Below are positions 20,659 to 29,935 of a stretch of 64,000 bases of DNA, piece by piece. Source of the stretch: Phycisphaerales bacterium. GTDB taxonomy: Bacteria; Planctomycetota; Phycisphaerae; Phycisphaerales; SM1A02. The DNA is taken from the NCBI GenBank assembly GCA_009691785.1, contig SIAM01000001.1:40156-104155 (forward strand), written 5' to 3'. The first letter of the stretch is position 1. Every line of letters starts with the position of its first letter. The translations under genes and the position numbers were made by a program. The notes under the pieces are model-generated. The model saw nothing but the letters and a program-made list of their open reading frames with translations. It did not search any database and had not been told where the DNA came from.

Positions 20659-21945
20659 ATGAAGCCAAAGAAATTTCTCTTCGTCTCGTACGCCGCGCTG
20701 ATCACCGACATTGCGTGGCAAGTTGTGAAAGAGGGCCACGAGGTGAAATACTGCATTGACGCCGTAAAAGAGCGCGACATTGGCGACGGCTTTGTGCCCA
20801 AGGTGAACGAGTGGCGCCCGCATGTTGATTGGGCCGATGTGATTGTGTTTGACGACACACTTGGCCATGGAAAACTTGCGCATGAGTTGCGACAAAAAGG
20901 AAAGTCGGTTGTGGGTGGAACTCCATACACCGATCAACTAGAAGATGACCGCGCGTTTGGCCAGGAGGAATTGCACAAGGCCGGCATTCATATTTTGCCC
21001 TACCGCCAATTCGACAACTTTGACGAAGCCATCAAATTTGTTCAAGAGCATCCAGATCGATATGTGATTAAACCTTCGGGCGAATCGGGCAATGTGAAGC
21101 GCCGTCTATTTGTGGGCGACGAGGACGACGGCGACGATGTGATTCGCGTGTTGAAGTCCTACAAGCGTTCACTAAGCGATGAGATCAAACTCTTTCAGTT
21201 GCAACGGCGCGTGACGGGCGTTGAAGTTGCGGTAGGCGCGTTCTTTAACGGCAAAGAATTTATTTTTCCCATCAACATCAACTTTGAAAATAAGAAATTG
21301 TTTCCTGGCAATGTTGGTCCGTCCACTGGCGAAATGGGTACCGCCATGTTTTGGAGCAACGCCAATCATTTGTTCACCACCACGCTGTTGAAGATGCAGC
21401 CCATGTTGGCGCGTGAAAAATATGTGGGCTACATTGATCTGAATTGCATTGTGAATGGCCAAGGCATTTATCCCTTGGAGTTCACCGCGCGCTTTGGCTA
21501 TCCCACCATCATGATTCAGCAAGAGGGAATGACCACGCCGATCGGTGAATTTCTGCATGATTTGGCCGCGGGCACGCTGACCAAGTTCAAGGTGAAAAGT
21601 GGTTTTCAAATTGGCGTGCGCATTGTGGTGTCGCCATTTCCATTTGACGATGTGGCCACATTTGAATCCGTCTCCAAGAACGCCGCGATTCTATTTAAGA
21701 AGGGAATTCCGGAAGAGGTGCACATTGAAGATGTGAAGCAAGTCGACGGCCAGTGGTTGGTGGCGGGAACTTCCGGCGTTGTGCTTGTGGTGTGCGGCCT
21801 TGGCGCCACCATGCGCCAGGCGCAAGCGCAGGCGTACGCGCGCATTAAAAATATCATGATTCCAGACATGTATTACCGCGACGATATTGGCGAGCGCTGG
21901 AATGACGACACCGATCGCTTACACACCTGGGGATATTTGCGCTAA
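20659..21945 (+). CDS. PurD-like ATP-grasp ligase (phosphoribosylamine-glycine ligase family paralogue)
   Basis: Start reassigned to ATG 20659 within ORF 19582..21945; RYVIKPSGESGNVKR, VEVAVGAFFNG, VGYIDLNCIVNGQGIYPLEFTARFGYPTI. Confidence 0.7.
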   Translation: MKPKKFLFVSYAALITDIAWQVVKEGHEVKYCIDAVKERDIGDGFVPKVNEWRPHVDWADVIVFDDTLGHGKLAHELRQKGKSVVGGTPYTDQLEDDRAFGQEELHKAGIHILPYRQFDNFDEAIKFVQEHPDRYVIKPSGESGNVKRRLFVGDEDDGDDVIRVLKSYKRSLSDEIKLFQLQRRVTGVEVAVGAFFNGKEFIFPININFENKKLFPGNVGPSTGEMGTAMFWSNANHLFTTTLLKMQPMLAREKYVGYIDLNCIVNGQGIYPLEFTARFGYPTIMIQQEGMTTPIGEFLHDLAAGTLTKFKVKSGFQIGVRIVVSPFPFDDVATFESVSKNAAILFKKGIPEEVHIEDVKQVDGQWLVAGTSGVVLVVCGLGATMRQAQAQAYARIKNIMIPDMYYRDDIGERWNDDTDRLHTWGYLR

Positions 21946-22040
21946 GTGAATTGTGAAGCGCGCCGCATCCTTGTGATCTGGCTCCACTTGCCCACAGAGT
22001 TGATGTGCGATCTGGCTCAGGAACTGCTTACACTTGAGTC

Positions 22041-23456
22041 GTGAACAAATCCGTAGTCATTGTTGGAGCCGGACTCGCGGGCTGCTTGCTTGCGGTGTAT
22101 CTGGCGCGCGCGGGTTGGACCGTTGACTTGCGCGAACGCCGCGGCGATTCGCGGGCGCGCGGGCATGCCGCCGGTCGCTCCATTAATCTTGCAATAAGCG
22201 CGCGCGGCTTGAAAGCGCTTCGGCGCGCGGGCCTTGAGGAAACAATCTTGCGCAACGCCATTCGCATGCCTGGTCGCATGATTCATTCGCGCGCGGGCGC
22301 GCAGGAATTTCAACAGTACAGCCGCGATCCCAACCACGCTATTCAAAGCGTGTCGCGCAGCGCGCTCAATCTTGCGCTGCTGGAAGCGGCGGCCGCGGAA
22401 AAAAATGTTGGCATTACATTTCATCAACGCTGCGTTGAAGTTGCGGCAGCGTCTGGCACCGTGATCTTTATTGATGACAGCACACAGCAACCCAGCAGCG
22501 TTGTTGCGGATCTGATTGTTGGCGCGGACGGCGCGTACAGCGCGATGCGCGGCATCATGCAAAAGAACGAGGGCTTTGATTATTCGCAAGAGTGGCTTAG
22601 TCACGGCTACAAAGAAATGCAGATTCAACCGGTGACAAGCGGCGCGCACACGCCCTTTGCCATGAATCCAAACGCGCTGCACATTTGGCCGCGCGGCGCT
22701 TCCATGATGATCGCGCTGCCAAATCCAGATGGCTCGTTCACATGTACCCTGTTTTGGCCGCACAGCGGAAGTGGAAGCTTTACCGAAATTTCTGGCGCCG
22801 CAAATGGCCGCGCGCACTTTCAACGCGACTACGCCGACGCGCTGCCATTCATGCCTACGTTTGACGCGGACTTTGACGCGAATCCTGTTGGCAGCATGCT
22901 GACCGTTCGCTGCAATCCATGGTCGCAAGGCGGGCGCGTGGTGTTGCTTGGCGACGCGGCGCACGCCATTGTTCCATTCTTTGGTCAAGGCGCTAACGCC
23001 AGCTTTGAAGATTGCGAATCATTAACCGACGCGCTTGCAGCACACGGCGACAATATTGCCGCGGCGATTTCCGCGTATGAGTTGGACCGCAAGCGCAACG
23101 CCGACGCGATCGCGGAAATGGCGCTGACCAACTTTGTGGAGATGCGCGATAAGACCGCGTCGCGCGCCTTTAAGTGGAAAAAGAAACTGGAACACTTTCT
23201 ACACGGCGTGGCGCCGAAGTTTTTTATCCCCCGCTACGACATGGTGAGCTTTAGCACTATTCCCTACGCTGACGCGCTGCAGAAATCGCATAAGCAAGAC
23301 GGTATTCGCTCTCGCCTTGTAATTTTCTTCCTGTGTTGCATCTCGGTAGGACTTTGGGCTGCCCTCAGCAATCACCAAAGTTCTATCTTTGTGTACACAT
23401 GTATCTTTGTAGGATTATTCATTTCATTTATGTGGAGCGCAACGAGAAATAAGTGA
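22041..23456 (+). CDS. kmo: Kynurenine 3-monooxygenase with C-terminal membrane segments
   Basis: GAGLAGCLLAVYLARAGW FAD motif, DLIVGADGAYSAMR, VVLLGDAAHAIVPFFGQGANASFEDC; hydrophobic C-terminus. Confidence 0.93.
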   Translation: MNKSVVIVGAGLAGCLLAVYLARAGWTVDLRERRGDSRARGHAAGRSINLAISARGLKALRRAGLEETILRNAIRMPGRMIHSRAGAQEFQQYSRDPNHAIQSVSRSALNLALLEAAAAEKNVGITFHQRCVEVAAASGTVIFIDDSTQQPSSVVADLIVGADGAYSAMRGIMQKNEGFDYSQEWLSHGYKEMQIQPVTSGAHTPFAMNPNALHIWPRGASMMIALPNPDGSFTCTLFWPHSGSGSFTEISGAANGRAHFQRDYADALPFMPTFDADFDANPVGSMLTVRCNPWSQGGRVVLLGDAAHAIVPFFGQGANASFEDCESLTDALAAHGDNIAAAISAYELDRKRNADAIAEMALTNFVEMRDKTASRAFKWKKKLEHFLHGVAPKFFIPRYDMVSFSTIPYADALQKSHKQDGIRSRLVIFFLCCISVGLWAALSNHQSSIFVYTCIFVGLFISFMWSATRNK

Positions 23457-23502
23457 TGCCGACATTTGATTTTGCACAACGCAACACAATGGCGCAGCGC
23501 AT

Positions 23503-24975
23503 TTGGAGCGCCCATTGATACGCGCTCGCAACTTTATTGACGGAACTTTTTGCGCGCCCCACAGTGGCGCCATGATTGATGTGATCAATCCCGCAACTGG
23601 CGAAGTCATGGGAGCAATTCCTGACAGCGCCCCCGCCGACATTGACCGCGCGGTCGCCGCGGCGGCGAAGGCATTTGCAGCATGGAGCGCGCTTGCCCCC
23701 GCGCAACGCGCCGCGCCGATGCACAAACTTGCGGACCTGATTCAGCGCGACGCCGAGGATTTTGCACGCGTGGAAAGCGCAAACACAGGCAAGCCACTGT
23801 CGCTTGCTCGCAGCGTGGACATTGCGCGCGCCATTTCAAACGTGCGCTTCTTCGCGGATGCGATTGCGCACAGCGACACGGAAAAATTTGAAAATGAAAC
23901 CAGCGTTTCTAAAATTCATCGCCGCGCGCTTGGAGTGGCCGCCTGCATTTCACCATGGAATTTGCCGCTGTATTTGTTCACTTGGAAAATTGCGCCAGCG
24001 CTTGCCGCAGGTTGCACCGTTGTGGCCAAACCAAGCGAAGTCACGCCGCTCACAGCGCACATGCTTGCCGAACGAGTGGCTGAAGCTGGCTTTCCCGCTG
24101 GCGTGCTGAACATTCTTCACGGCCGTGGCAACAAGGCGGGTGCATCGCTTGTGTCGCACGCACAAATTGCTTGCATCACTTTCACTGGTGGCACCGCCAC
24201 GGGTCAATCTATTGCGCTTGCCGCCGCGCCAACATTCAAGCGAGTGGCGCTTGAACTTGGCGGAAAGAATCCCGCGATCATTTTCGCGGACGCGGCAACG
24301 CCTGATCAACTGAACGCCACGCTTGACGGCGTGATCAAATCCACATTCACGAATCAAGGACAAGTGTGCCATTGCAGTTCGCGCATTCTGATTCAGCGCG
24401 CGGCGTGGAACACATGTGTTCCCGCGCTCGTCAAGCGCGCGCAAGCGTTGCGCGTAGGGGATCCACTTGATGCCACCACCGACATTGGATCACTTGTGTC
24501 GCAGCAGCATTTGAACAAAGTCGCTGGCGCCGTTGAACTTGCCGTGAGCGAAGGCGGCCGAATTTTGTGCGGCGGCGCGCGCGTGAATACGGATCAACTT
24601 CCAGCGCGTGTTCGCGCCGGGGCGTTCTTCGCACCAACGCTAATAGAAAATCTTGCCCCCACATGCCGCACCAATCAAGAGGAAATTTTTGGTCCCGTGG
24701 CCACGCTGATTCCATTTGATGACGAAGCCAACGCGATTCAGATTGCAAACGGAACACACTTTGGTCTTTCCGCAAGCGTGTGGACCACGGACTCCGCGCG
24801 CGCCGAGCGCGTGGCCTCGCAACTGGATTGCGGCACGGTGTGGATTAATTCCTGGATGGCACGCGACCTGCGCGTTCCGATTGGCGGCATGCGCGCTAGT
24901 GGTTTGGGTCGCGAAGGCGGCAACGAGGCGCTGCGATTTTTCGCCGAACCCGTTACTGTGGTGCGCGTCAAATAA
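23503..24975 (+). CDS. nbaE: 2-aminomuconate-6-semialdehyde dehydrogenase (aldehyde dehydrogenase family)
   Basis: FIDGTFCAPHSG, ISPWNLPLYLFTWKIAPALAAG, ELGGKNPAIIFADA, NQGQVCHCSSRILIQ, QEEIFGPVATLIPF; context with kmo and RidA; TTG start. Confidence 0.85.
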   Translation: MERPLIRARNFIDGTFCAPHSGAMIDVINPATGEVMGAIPDSAPADIDRAVAAAAKAFAAWSALAPAQRAAPMHKLADLIQRDAEDFARVESANTGKPLSLARSVDIARAISNVRFFADAIAHSDTEKFENETSVSKIHRRALGVAACISPWNLPLYLFTWKIAPALAAGCTVVAKPSEVTPLTAHMLAERVAEAGFPAGVLNILHGRGNKAGASLVSHAQIACITFTGGTATGQSIALAAAPTFKRVALELGGKNPAIIFADAATPDQLNATLDGVIKSTFTNQGQVCHCSSRILIQRAAWNTCVPALVKRAQALRVGDPLDATTDIGSLVSQQHLNKVAGAVELAVSEGGRILCGGARVNTDQLPARVRAGAFFAPTLIENLAPTCRTNQEEIFGPVATLIPFDDEANAIQIANGTHFGLSASVWTTDSARAERVASQLDCGTVWINSWMARDLRVPIGGMRASGLGREGGNEALRFFAEPVTVVRVK

Positions 24976-25102
24976 ACATTCACGCCGCTTCACCCGAGAA
25001 CAACACCCAACTATGACGCGCGTCAAATAAACATTCACGCCGCTTCACCCGAGAACAACACCCAACTATGACGCGCGTCAAATAAACATTCACGCCACTT
25101 CA
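24963..25102. repeat. Tandem repeat, 55-bp unit, two full copies plus ~30 bp of a third, overlapping the nbaE-like stop codon
   Basis: GCGCGTCAAATAAACATTCACGCCGCTTCACCCGAGAACAACACCCAACTATGAC at 24963 and 25018, partial at 25073. Confidence 0.95.
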
Positions 25103-25164
25103 CACGCAAATTCCAGCGCAGCTCATAATGCTACGCAATCCACGCTTCTTCAAAGGACACACAC

Positions 25165-25587
25165 ATGAGTCACAATAAAAATCAAGACATCCACTCAACC
25201 CGCGCGCCAGAACCTGTGGGACCATATCCACACGCTAAACGCGCCGGTGATTTTGTCTACCTCAGCGGAGTGGGTCCGCGCCAACGTGGCAGCGTAATTA
25301 TTCCAGGCGTTGATCCGTTTGATTTTGAAATCCAATGCCGCGCGTGCTTTCAGAACACGCGCATGGTTGTAGAGGACACCGGACTTCCATGGAGCAGCGT
25401 GCTTGATGTCACTGTATTTCTCACCAACATGAAGCGCGACTTCCCCACGTACAACCGCATCTACGCCGAATTTTTCGCCGGCGAGGGAAATCCAAATCCA
25501 ACTCGCACCACGCTGGAAATTGTGTCACTGCCCACGCCCATCGCGGTTGAAACAAAAGTTGTGTGTTGGACCGGCTCCGTGAAATAA
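25165..25587 (+). CDS. nbaF: RidA-family protein, probable 2-aminomuconate deaminase
   Basis: RAPEPVGPYPHAKRAGDFVYLSGVGPR, EIQCRACFQNTRMVVEDTG; gene neighbourhood. Confidence 0.8.
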   Translation: MSHNKNQDIHSTRAPEPVGPYPHAKRAGDFVYLSGVGPRQRGSVIIPGVDPFDFEIQCRACFQNTRMVVEDTGLPWSSVLDVTVFLTNMKRDFPTYNRIYAEFFAGEGNPNPTRTTLEIVSLPTPIAVETKVVCWTGSVK

Positions 25588-25676
25588 TGTCTCCATGCGC
25601 CGGCACTACTCAGTCACTCACAACACATGGACTGGCGCGTGCTTTGCGCGCATAAGTTCACCGCATCAATCAAATT

Positions 25677-25796
25677 GCAGCGTGCAACGGATTTCTTTAC
25701 GCTCACTCAATCGTGCGCAGCGTGCAACGGATTTCTTTACGCTCACTCAATCGTGCGCAGCGTGCAACGGATTTCTTTACGCTCACTCAATCGTGC
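25677..25796. repeat. Tandem repeat, 40-bp unit x3 (identical), overlapping the kynB stop codon
   Basis: GCAGCGTGCAACGGATTTCTTTACGCTCACTCAATCGTGC at 25677, 25717, 25757. Confidence 0.97.
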
Positions 25797-26457
25797 GCAA
25801 CGCCGCGCGCACAGGACTTCCATCAAAGCCTTCAAGCGCCAATGGCAGCGCGCACAATTCGTAGCGACCCGGTTGCACATTGCGCAACACAAGTCCCTCA
25901 AGAATGGCCATGTCGCGCGAAAAAAATCTTTTGTGCGCGGGCAACTCTTTTGAATCCGCGCAATCCACGCTTGGCGTGTCCACGCCAACAAGTTTCACGC
26001 CGTGATCAGCGAGCCAATCCACAAAGTGTGGTTGCATCGCCGCAAAATCAGCGTTCCATGTGTTGCTGTCGGGGTACGAACCTGTCGCAAACAACACGCG
26101 CGGCAATGTTGGAACCCATGCGTCGCTGACCGCAAGATCACCACGGCCAAAACGATTTTCCACGTCGGGCTTATTCAACGCCGCGCCCGCAGCCGCGCGC
26201 GGATTCACTTTGATCACCTCGCACTTGCCCCAATACAACTCCAGCGGTTGCTGCTCCATGGTTCGTCCATCAACGCCGTAATGGCTTGGCGCGTCGGCGT
26301 GCGAACCCAAATGAACCGAGGCGCGCAACGCGCTCAGCGTGACCACATCGCCGCGCTTCATATCAAACGCAACCTCGCGCGTCGCGGGCACATCGCCAGG
26401 CCACACCGCCAATTTGCCTGAAATCACTGGGGAAATATCAATAATGTTTTGGTTCAT
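25783..26457 (-). CDS. kynB: Kynurenine formamidase (arylformamidase, cyclase family)
   Basis: DISPVISGKLAVWPGDVPATRE, SVHLGSHADAPSHYG, VGVDTPSVDCADSKELPAHKRFF. Confidence 0.93.
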   Translation of the reverse strand: MNQNIIDISPVISGKLAVWPGDVPATREVAFDMKRGDVVTLSALRASVHLGSHADAPSHYGVDGRTMEQQPLELYWGKCEVIKVNPRAAAGAALNKPDVENRFGRGDLAVSDAWVPTLPRVLFATGSYPDSNTWNADFAAMQPHFVDWLADHGVKLVGVDTPSVDCADSKELPAHKRFFSRDMAILEGLVLRNVQPGRYELCALPLALEGFDGSPVRAALRTIE

Positions 26458-26463
26458 GCGCGC

Positions 26464-27288
26464 TCAACTTTGCATGGCAAGCCGGCCGCCATCAACCGGC
26501 AAATTAATTCCATTCACATAACTGGCCGCGGGCGACGCCAGAAATACAACCACCGCCGCAATTTCACTGGCCTCGCCAAACCTGGCGGCGGGAATGGTTG
26601 CAAGCGCCTCGCGCTCAACGGCGTCAACCGTGGAGGAATTTTTTGCGGCGCGCGCCTTGAACAAACTTTCAAGACGCGCCGTGCGCGTGAAACCCGGCAG
26701 CACAGTGTTGGCAGTAATTCCAAACGCGCCAAGTTCGCCCGCAATGGTGCGCGACCAATTGGCAACGGCCGCGCGAATGGTGTTGGACACGCCAAGCCCG
26801 CGAATGGGCGTGACCACGGACGTGCTGGCGATATTGATGATGCGCCCGAATTTTGCTTCGCGCATTCCAGGCACGCACGCTTGAACAATGGCCTGCCCTG
26901 TCAACACATGCATTTCAAACGCGCGCGCAAAATCTTCTGGCGCCGCGCTTGCAATAGGACCCGCCGCGGGACCGCCCGTGTTGTGAACCACAATGTGCAC
27001 CGCGCCGTGCGCTCCAACATGGTCACCCACGGCTTTGGCTACCGCGCGCCAATCGGAATAATCCATGAGCAACGCTCTATGTTTTTGCGCCGCGCCATTG
27101 GCTAGCGGTAATTGCGCCACCACTTGCCCAAGCACCGCGGCATCGCGGCCAACAACTGTCACCGACGCGCCCGCTTGCGCCAACGCATACGCGCACGCGT
27201 GTCCAATTCCTTGCGTGGCGCCGCCAACCAAGGCTTGTTTACCGATCAGCGACATGGCTTGCGGAATTTTTTGCGCGTTCAAGTTCAT
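26464..27288 (-). CDS. SDR family oxidoreductase
   Basis: ALVGGATQGIGHACAYALAQAG; NTGG; start at 27288 likelier than 27351; stop lies 6 nt upstream of the kynB start codon. Confidence 0.8.
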   Translation of the reverse strand: MNLNAQKIPQAMSLIGKQALVGGATQGIGHACAYALAQAGASVTVVGRDAAVLGQVVAQLPLANGAAQKHRALLMDYSDWRAVAKAVGDHVGAHGAVHIVVHNTGGPAAGPIASAAPEDFARAFEMHVLTGQAIVQACVPGMREAKFGRIINIASTSVVTPIRGLGVSNTIRAAVANWSRTIAGELGAFGITANTVLPGFTRTARLESLFKARAAKNSSTVDAVEREALATIPAARFGEASEIAAVVVFLASPAASYVNGINLPVDGGRLAMQS

Positions 27289-27424
27289 AAATGAAAGACT
27301 AGCCAATTGCACAATTTGGCGAGCAACTTCATGGCCGTTCAGCAACGCCAAAAATTTCTTGCAACTACAAAAAAATCTACATCACTTCACAAACAAATGC
27401 GCGCATTTGTCGCACCGCTCAAAG

Positions 27425-28843
27425 TCACATGGGCCCAGTCATGGTTTCGGGCTTCATCACCTTGTCAAAGGTGGCCTCATCAATATGTCCTAGCTCCATT
27501 GCGGCCTGCTTCAATGTCAACCGCTTATGGTGCGCGTGCTTGGCGATTGAACTTGATTTGTCGTAACCAATATGCGGAGTGAGCGCGGTGACCAGCATTA
27601 AACTTTCGCGCAGCAGTTGCCCCACGCGGTCGGCGTTCACCACAATTCCTTCCACGCAGAATTCGCGGAACGCATGGCACGTGCCCGTAAGCAACTCGCA
27701 TGAGTGCAACACATTCAGCGCAATGACTGGCTTGAACACGTTCAATTCAAAGTTGCCTTGGCTGGCGGCAAATTGCACCGCCGCATTGTTGCCAAACACT
27801 TGCACGCACACCATGGTCATGCTTTCACTTTGAGTTGGGTTCACTTTGCCCGGCATAATGCTGCTACCGGGTTCGTTCTCTGGAATGGAAAGTTCGCCAA
27901 TGCCACAGCGCGGACCGCTTGCAAGCCAGCGCACATCATTTGCAATTTTCATAAGCGATGTGGCCAGCACGGCAAGCGCGCCGTGCGCCTGCGTCATGGC
28001 TTCATGCCCGGCCAGTGCGGCAAATTTATTTTTGGCGCTGGTGAATGGAATTTTTGTTTGTGCCGCAAGTTTCTTGGCAACCAATTCGCCAAAACCTTTG
28101 GGCGCGTTTAAGCCCGTACCAACCGCCGTGCCACCAATTGCCAAGTCGCGCACGCCCGGCAGGCTTTCCTTCAGGCAACCAATGGCGTAATCAAGTTGCG
28201 CCACATAGCCGGAAAATTCCTGCCCCAAAGTAAGCGGCACCGCGTCTTGCAAATGCGTGCGCCCCACTTTCACAACGCCGGCAAATTCCACGGCCTTGGC
28301 ATGCAGCGCGTCGCGCAACTTCACCACTGCCGGCAATACGGCGCGCTCAATTTCCATGGCCGACGCAATGTGCATGGCGGTTGGAAATGTGTCGTTACTT
28401 GACTGCGACAAGTTCACATGATCGTTGGGATGCACGGGCTTCTTACTGCCGCGGGCGCCGCCATTCAATTCAATGGCGCGATTAGAGATGACCTCATTCA
28501 CATTCATGTTGGACTGCGTGCCGGAACCGGTCTGCCACACCTTCAAAGGAAACTCGCCATCAAGTTTGCCCAAGGAAACTTCCTGCGCCGCGCCAACAAT
28601 CAGCGCGCACAATTCATCGGAGAGCCCGCCAATTTCATTGTTGGCCTGCGCGCATGCGGCCTTGAGCAAACCAAACGCGCGCACAATTGGAAGCGGCATG
28701 ACATCGCCAAATGGAAAGTGGTGAATGGAGCGCTCGGTCTGCGCGCCCCAATAATGGCGAGCGGGAACTTCAATGGCGCCCATGGCGTCGGTCTCGGTGC
28801 GCGTGGCTATTTTTTCCTTGATTTTCTCGATGTTTTTCGACAT
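27425..28843 (-). CDS. fumC: Class II fumarate hydratase
   Basis: [51 protein letters not shown] signature. Confidence 0.96.
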   Translation of the reverse strand: MSKNIEKIKEKIATRTETDAMGAIEVPARHYWGAQTERSIHHFPFGDVMPLPIVRAFGLLKAACAQANNEIGGLSDELCALIVGAAQEVSLGKLDGEFPLKVWQTGSGTQSNMNVNEVISNRAIELNGGARGSKKPVHPNDHVNLSQSSNDTFPTAMHIASAMEIERAVLPAVVKLRDALHAKAVEFAGVVKVGRTHLQDAVPLTLGQEFSGYVAQLDYAIGCLKESLPGVRDLAIGGTAVGTGLNAPKGFGELVAKKLAAQTKIPFTSAKNKFAALAGHEAMTQAHGALAVLATSLMKIANDVRWLASGPRCGIGELSIPENEPGSSIMPGKVNPTQSESMTMVCVQVFGNNAAVQFAASQGNFELNVFKPVIALNVLHSCELLTGTCHAFREFCVEGIVVNADRVGQLLRESLMLVTALTPHIGYDKSSSIAKHAHHKRLTLKQAAMELGHIDEATFDKVMKPETMTGPM

Positions 28844-28945
28844 GTATTCGTCTCCCAAAAAGTTTGTCCACAGAGTGTAATGTCATGCGAAGCTCCCCGT
28901 AATCCATGATATATTGTGACTTGACCTTTTTAAGGAGATTGAGCC

Positions 28946-29452
28946 TTGCCACATCGTTTCATAATTCTTTGCGGACTTTTGACCTGCTCCATGCTTTTGG
29001 GTTGCCCATCGCCCCAACAAAGCTCAAGTTATCCTTTAGAAGCCGACAAAAAACTGCTTCCAGCGGATTGGATGGAGCTTTCAATAACCGACGACCGCTT
29101 GAAATATTTAACCCCAACAACGGTGGAATTGCTTTTTGACTTGAAGAATGAAATTGCCCAGTCGCGCGCCACGCCACTAGGCGCGAAGCCGCCAATGACA
29201 GAGGCCTTGATTGACCAACGCTCGCGCGATATGAATGAGTTGTGCAACAATGAAATGTTGACCAGCAATGAAATATTGGCCAAGTCAATGGCTCCGGAAA
29301 TGTATAACACTATGAAAACCAATCCTGAGCTGTACTTGCAAAATAAATCCAATGAGCAACAGAACATGCGCGGCGTGGTGGATGATTGGAATCGTTGGTG
29401 GCTAATTGACGAACCAAGTCCGCTGAGTCCATATCCAATTGTCAGTCCATAA
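28946..29452 (+). CDS. Hypothetical lipoprotein
   Basis: Signal peptide/lipobox FIILCGLLTCSMLLGC; AAGGAG before TTG start; terminator after. Confidence 0.65.
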   Translation: MPHRFIILCGLLTCSMLLGCPSPQQSSSYPLEADKKLLPADWMELSITDDRLKYLTPTTVELLFDLKNEIAQSRATPLGAKPPMTEALIDQRSRDMNELCNNEMLTSNEILAKSMAPEMYNTMKTNPELYLQNKSNEQQNMRGVVDDWNRWWLIDEPSPLSPYPIVSP

Positions 29453-29481
29453 TGTGAATTGGTGATCCACTTGGATCCTCC

Positions 29482-29515
29482 AAACGCTCCGAATCACATC
29501 GGGGCGTTTTTTTTT
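29482..29515 (+). terminator. Intrinsic terminator
   Basis: AAACGCTCCGA-atcaca-TCGGGGCGTTT followed by T9 tract. Confidence 0.85.
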
Positions 29516-29575
29516 GGCGCTCATTCACGCCGCGTCGCTTTGCCGCTTCTTTCGATTCCGTTCTATGCTCGCGAC

Positions 29576-29935
29576 ATGATGATCCTTTGGACAACCCTGT
29601 TGTTGATTGGCTCAAACCTGTTCATGACCTACGCGTGGTACGGCCACTTGCGCGACTTCAAGGACAAGCCACTTTGGTTTGTGATCATTCTCAGTTGGTG
29701 CGTGGCGCTGTTTGAATATTGCCTGCAAGTTCCCGCCAATCGGATTGGTTTTCAACAGGCGGGCTTGTCGCTGCAACAACTGAAAGTGCTGCAAGAAATT
29801 CTCACCATGAGCGTGTTCGCCACCTTTGCGGTGGTGTACATGAAAGAACGCCTCTCGATTAATTTTGTATATGCGTCACTGTGCATGGTGGCGGCGGCGT
29901 GGTTCATGTTCAGCGACATCAAGCATCCAGCATGA
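29576..29935 (+). CDS. DMT/DUF486 family small membrane protein
   Basis: MMILWTTLLLIGSNLFMTYAWYGHLRDFKDKPLW...VPANRIGF typical of DUF486. Confidence 0.8.
   Translation: MMILWTTLLLIGSNLFMTYAWYGHLRDFKDKPLWFVIILSWCVALFEYCLQVPANRIGFQQAGLSLQQLKVLQEILTMSVFATFAVVYMKERLSINFVYASLCMVAAAWFMFSDIKHPA

Noticed and set aside
25677-25796. Possible CRISPR array
   Set aside because: Units are directly contiguous with no variable spacers and no cas genes; simple tandem repeat. Same reasoning applies to 24963-25102 and 46620-46769.
25595-26129. + strand ORFs made of repeated HSIVRSVQRISLRSLNRAQR-type peptides
   Set aside because: Generated by the 40-bp repeats and antisense to kynB.
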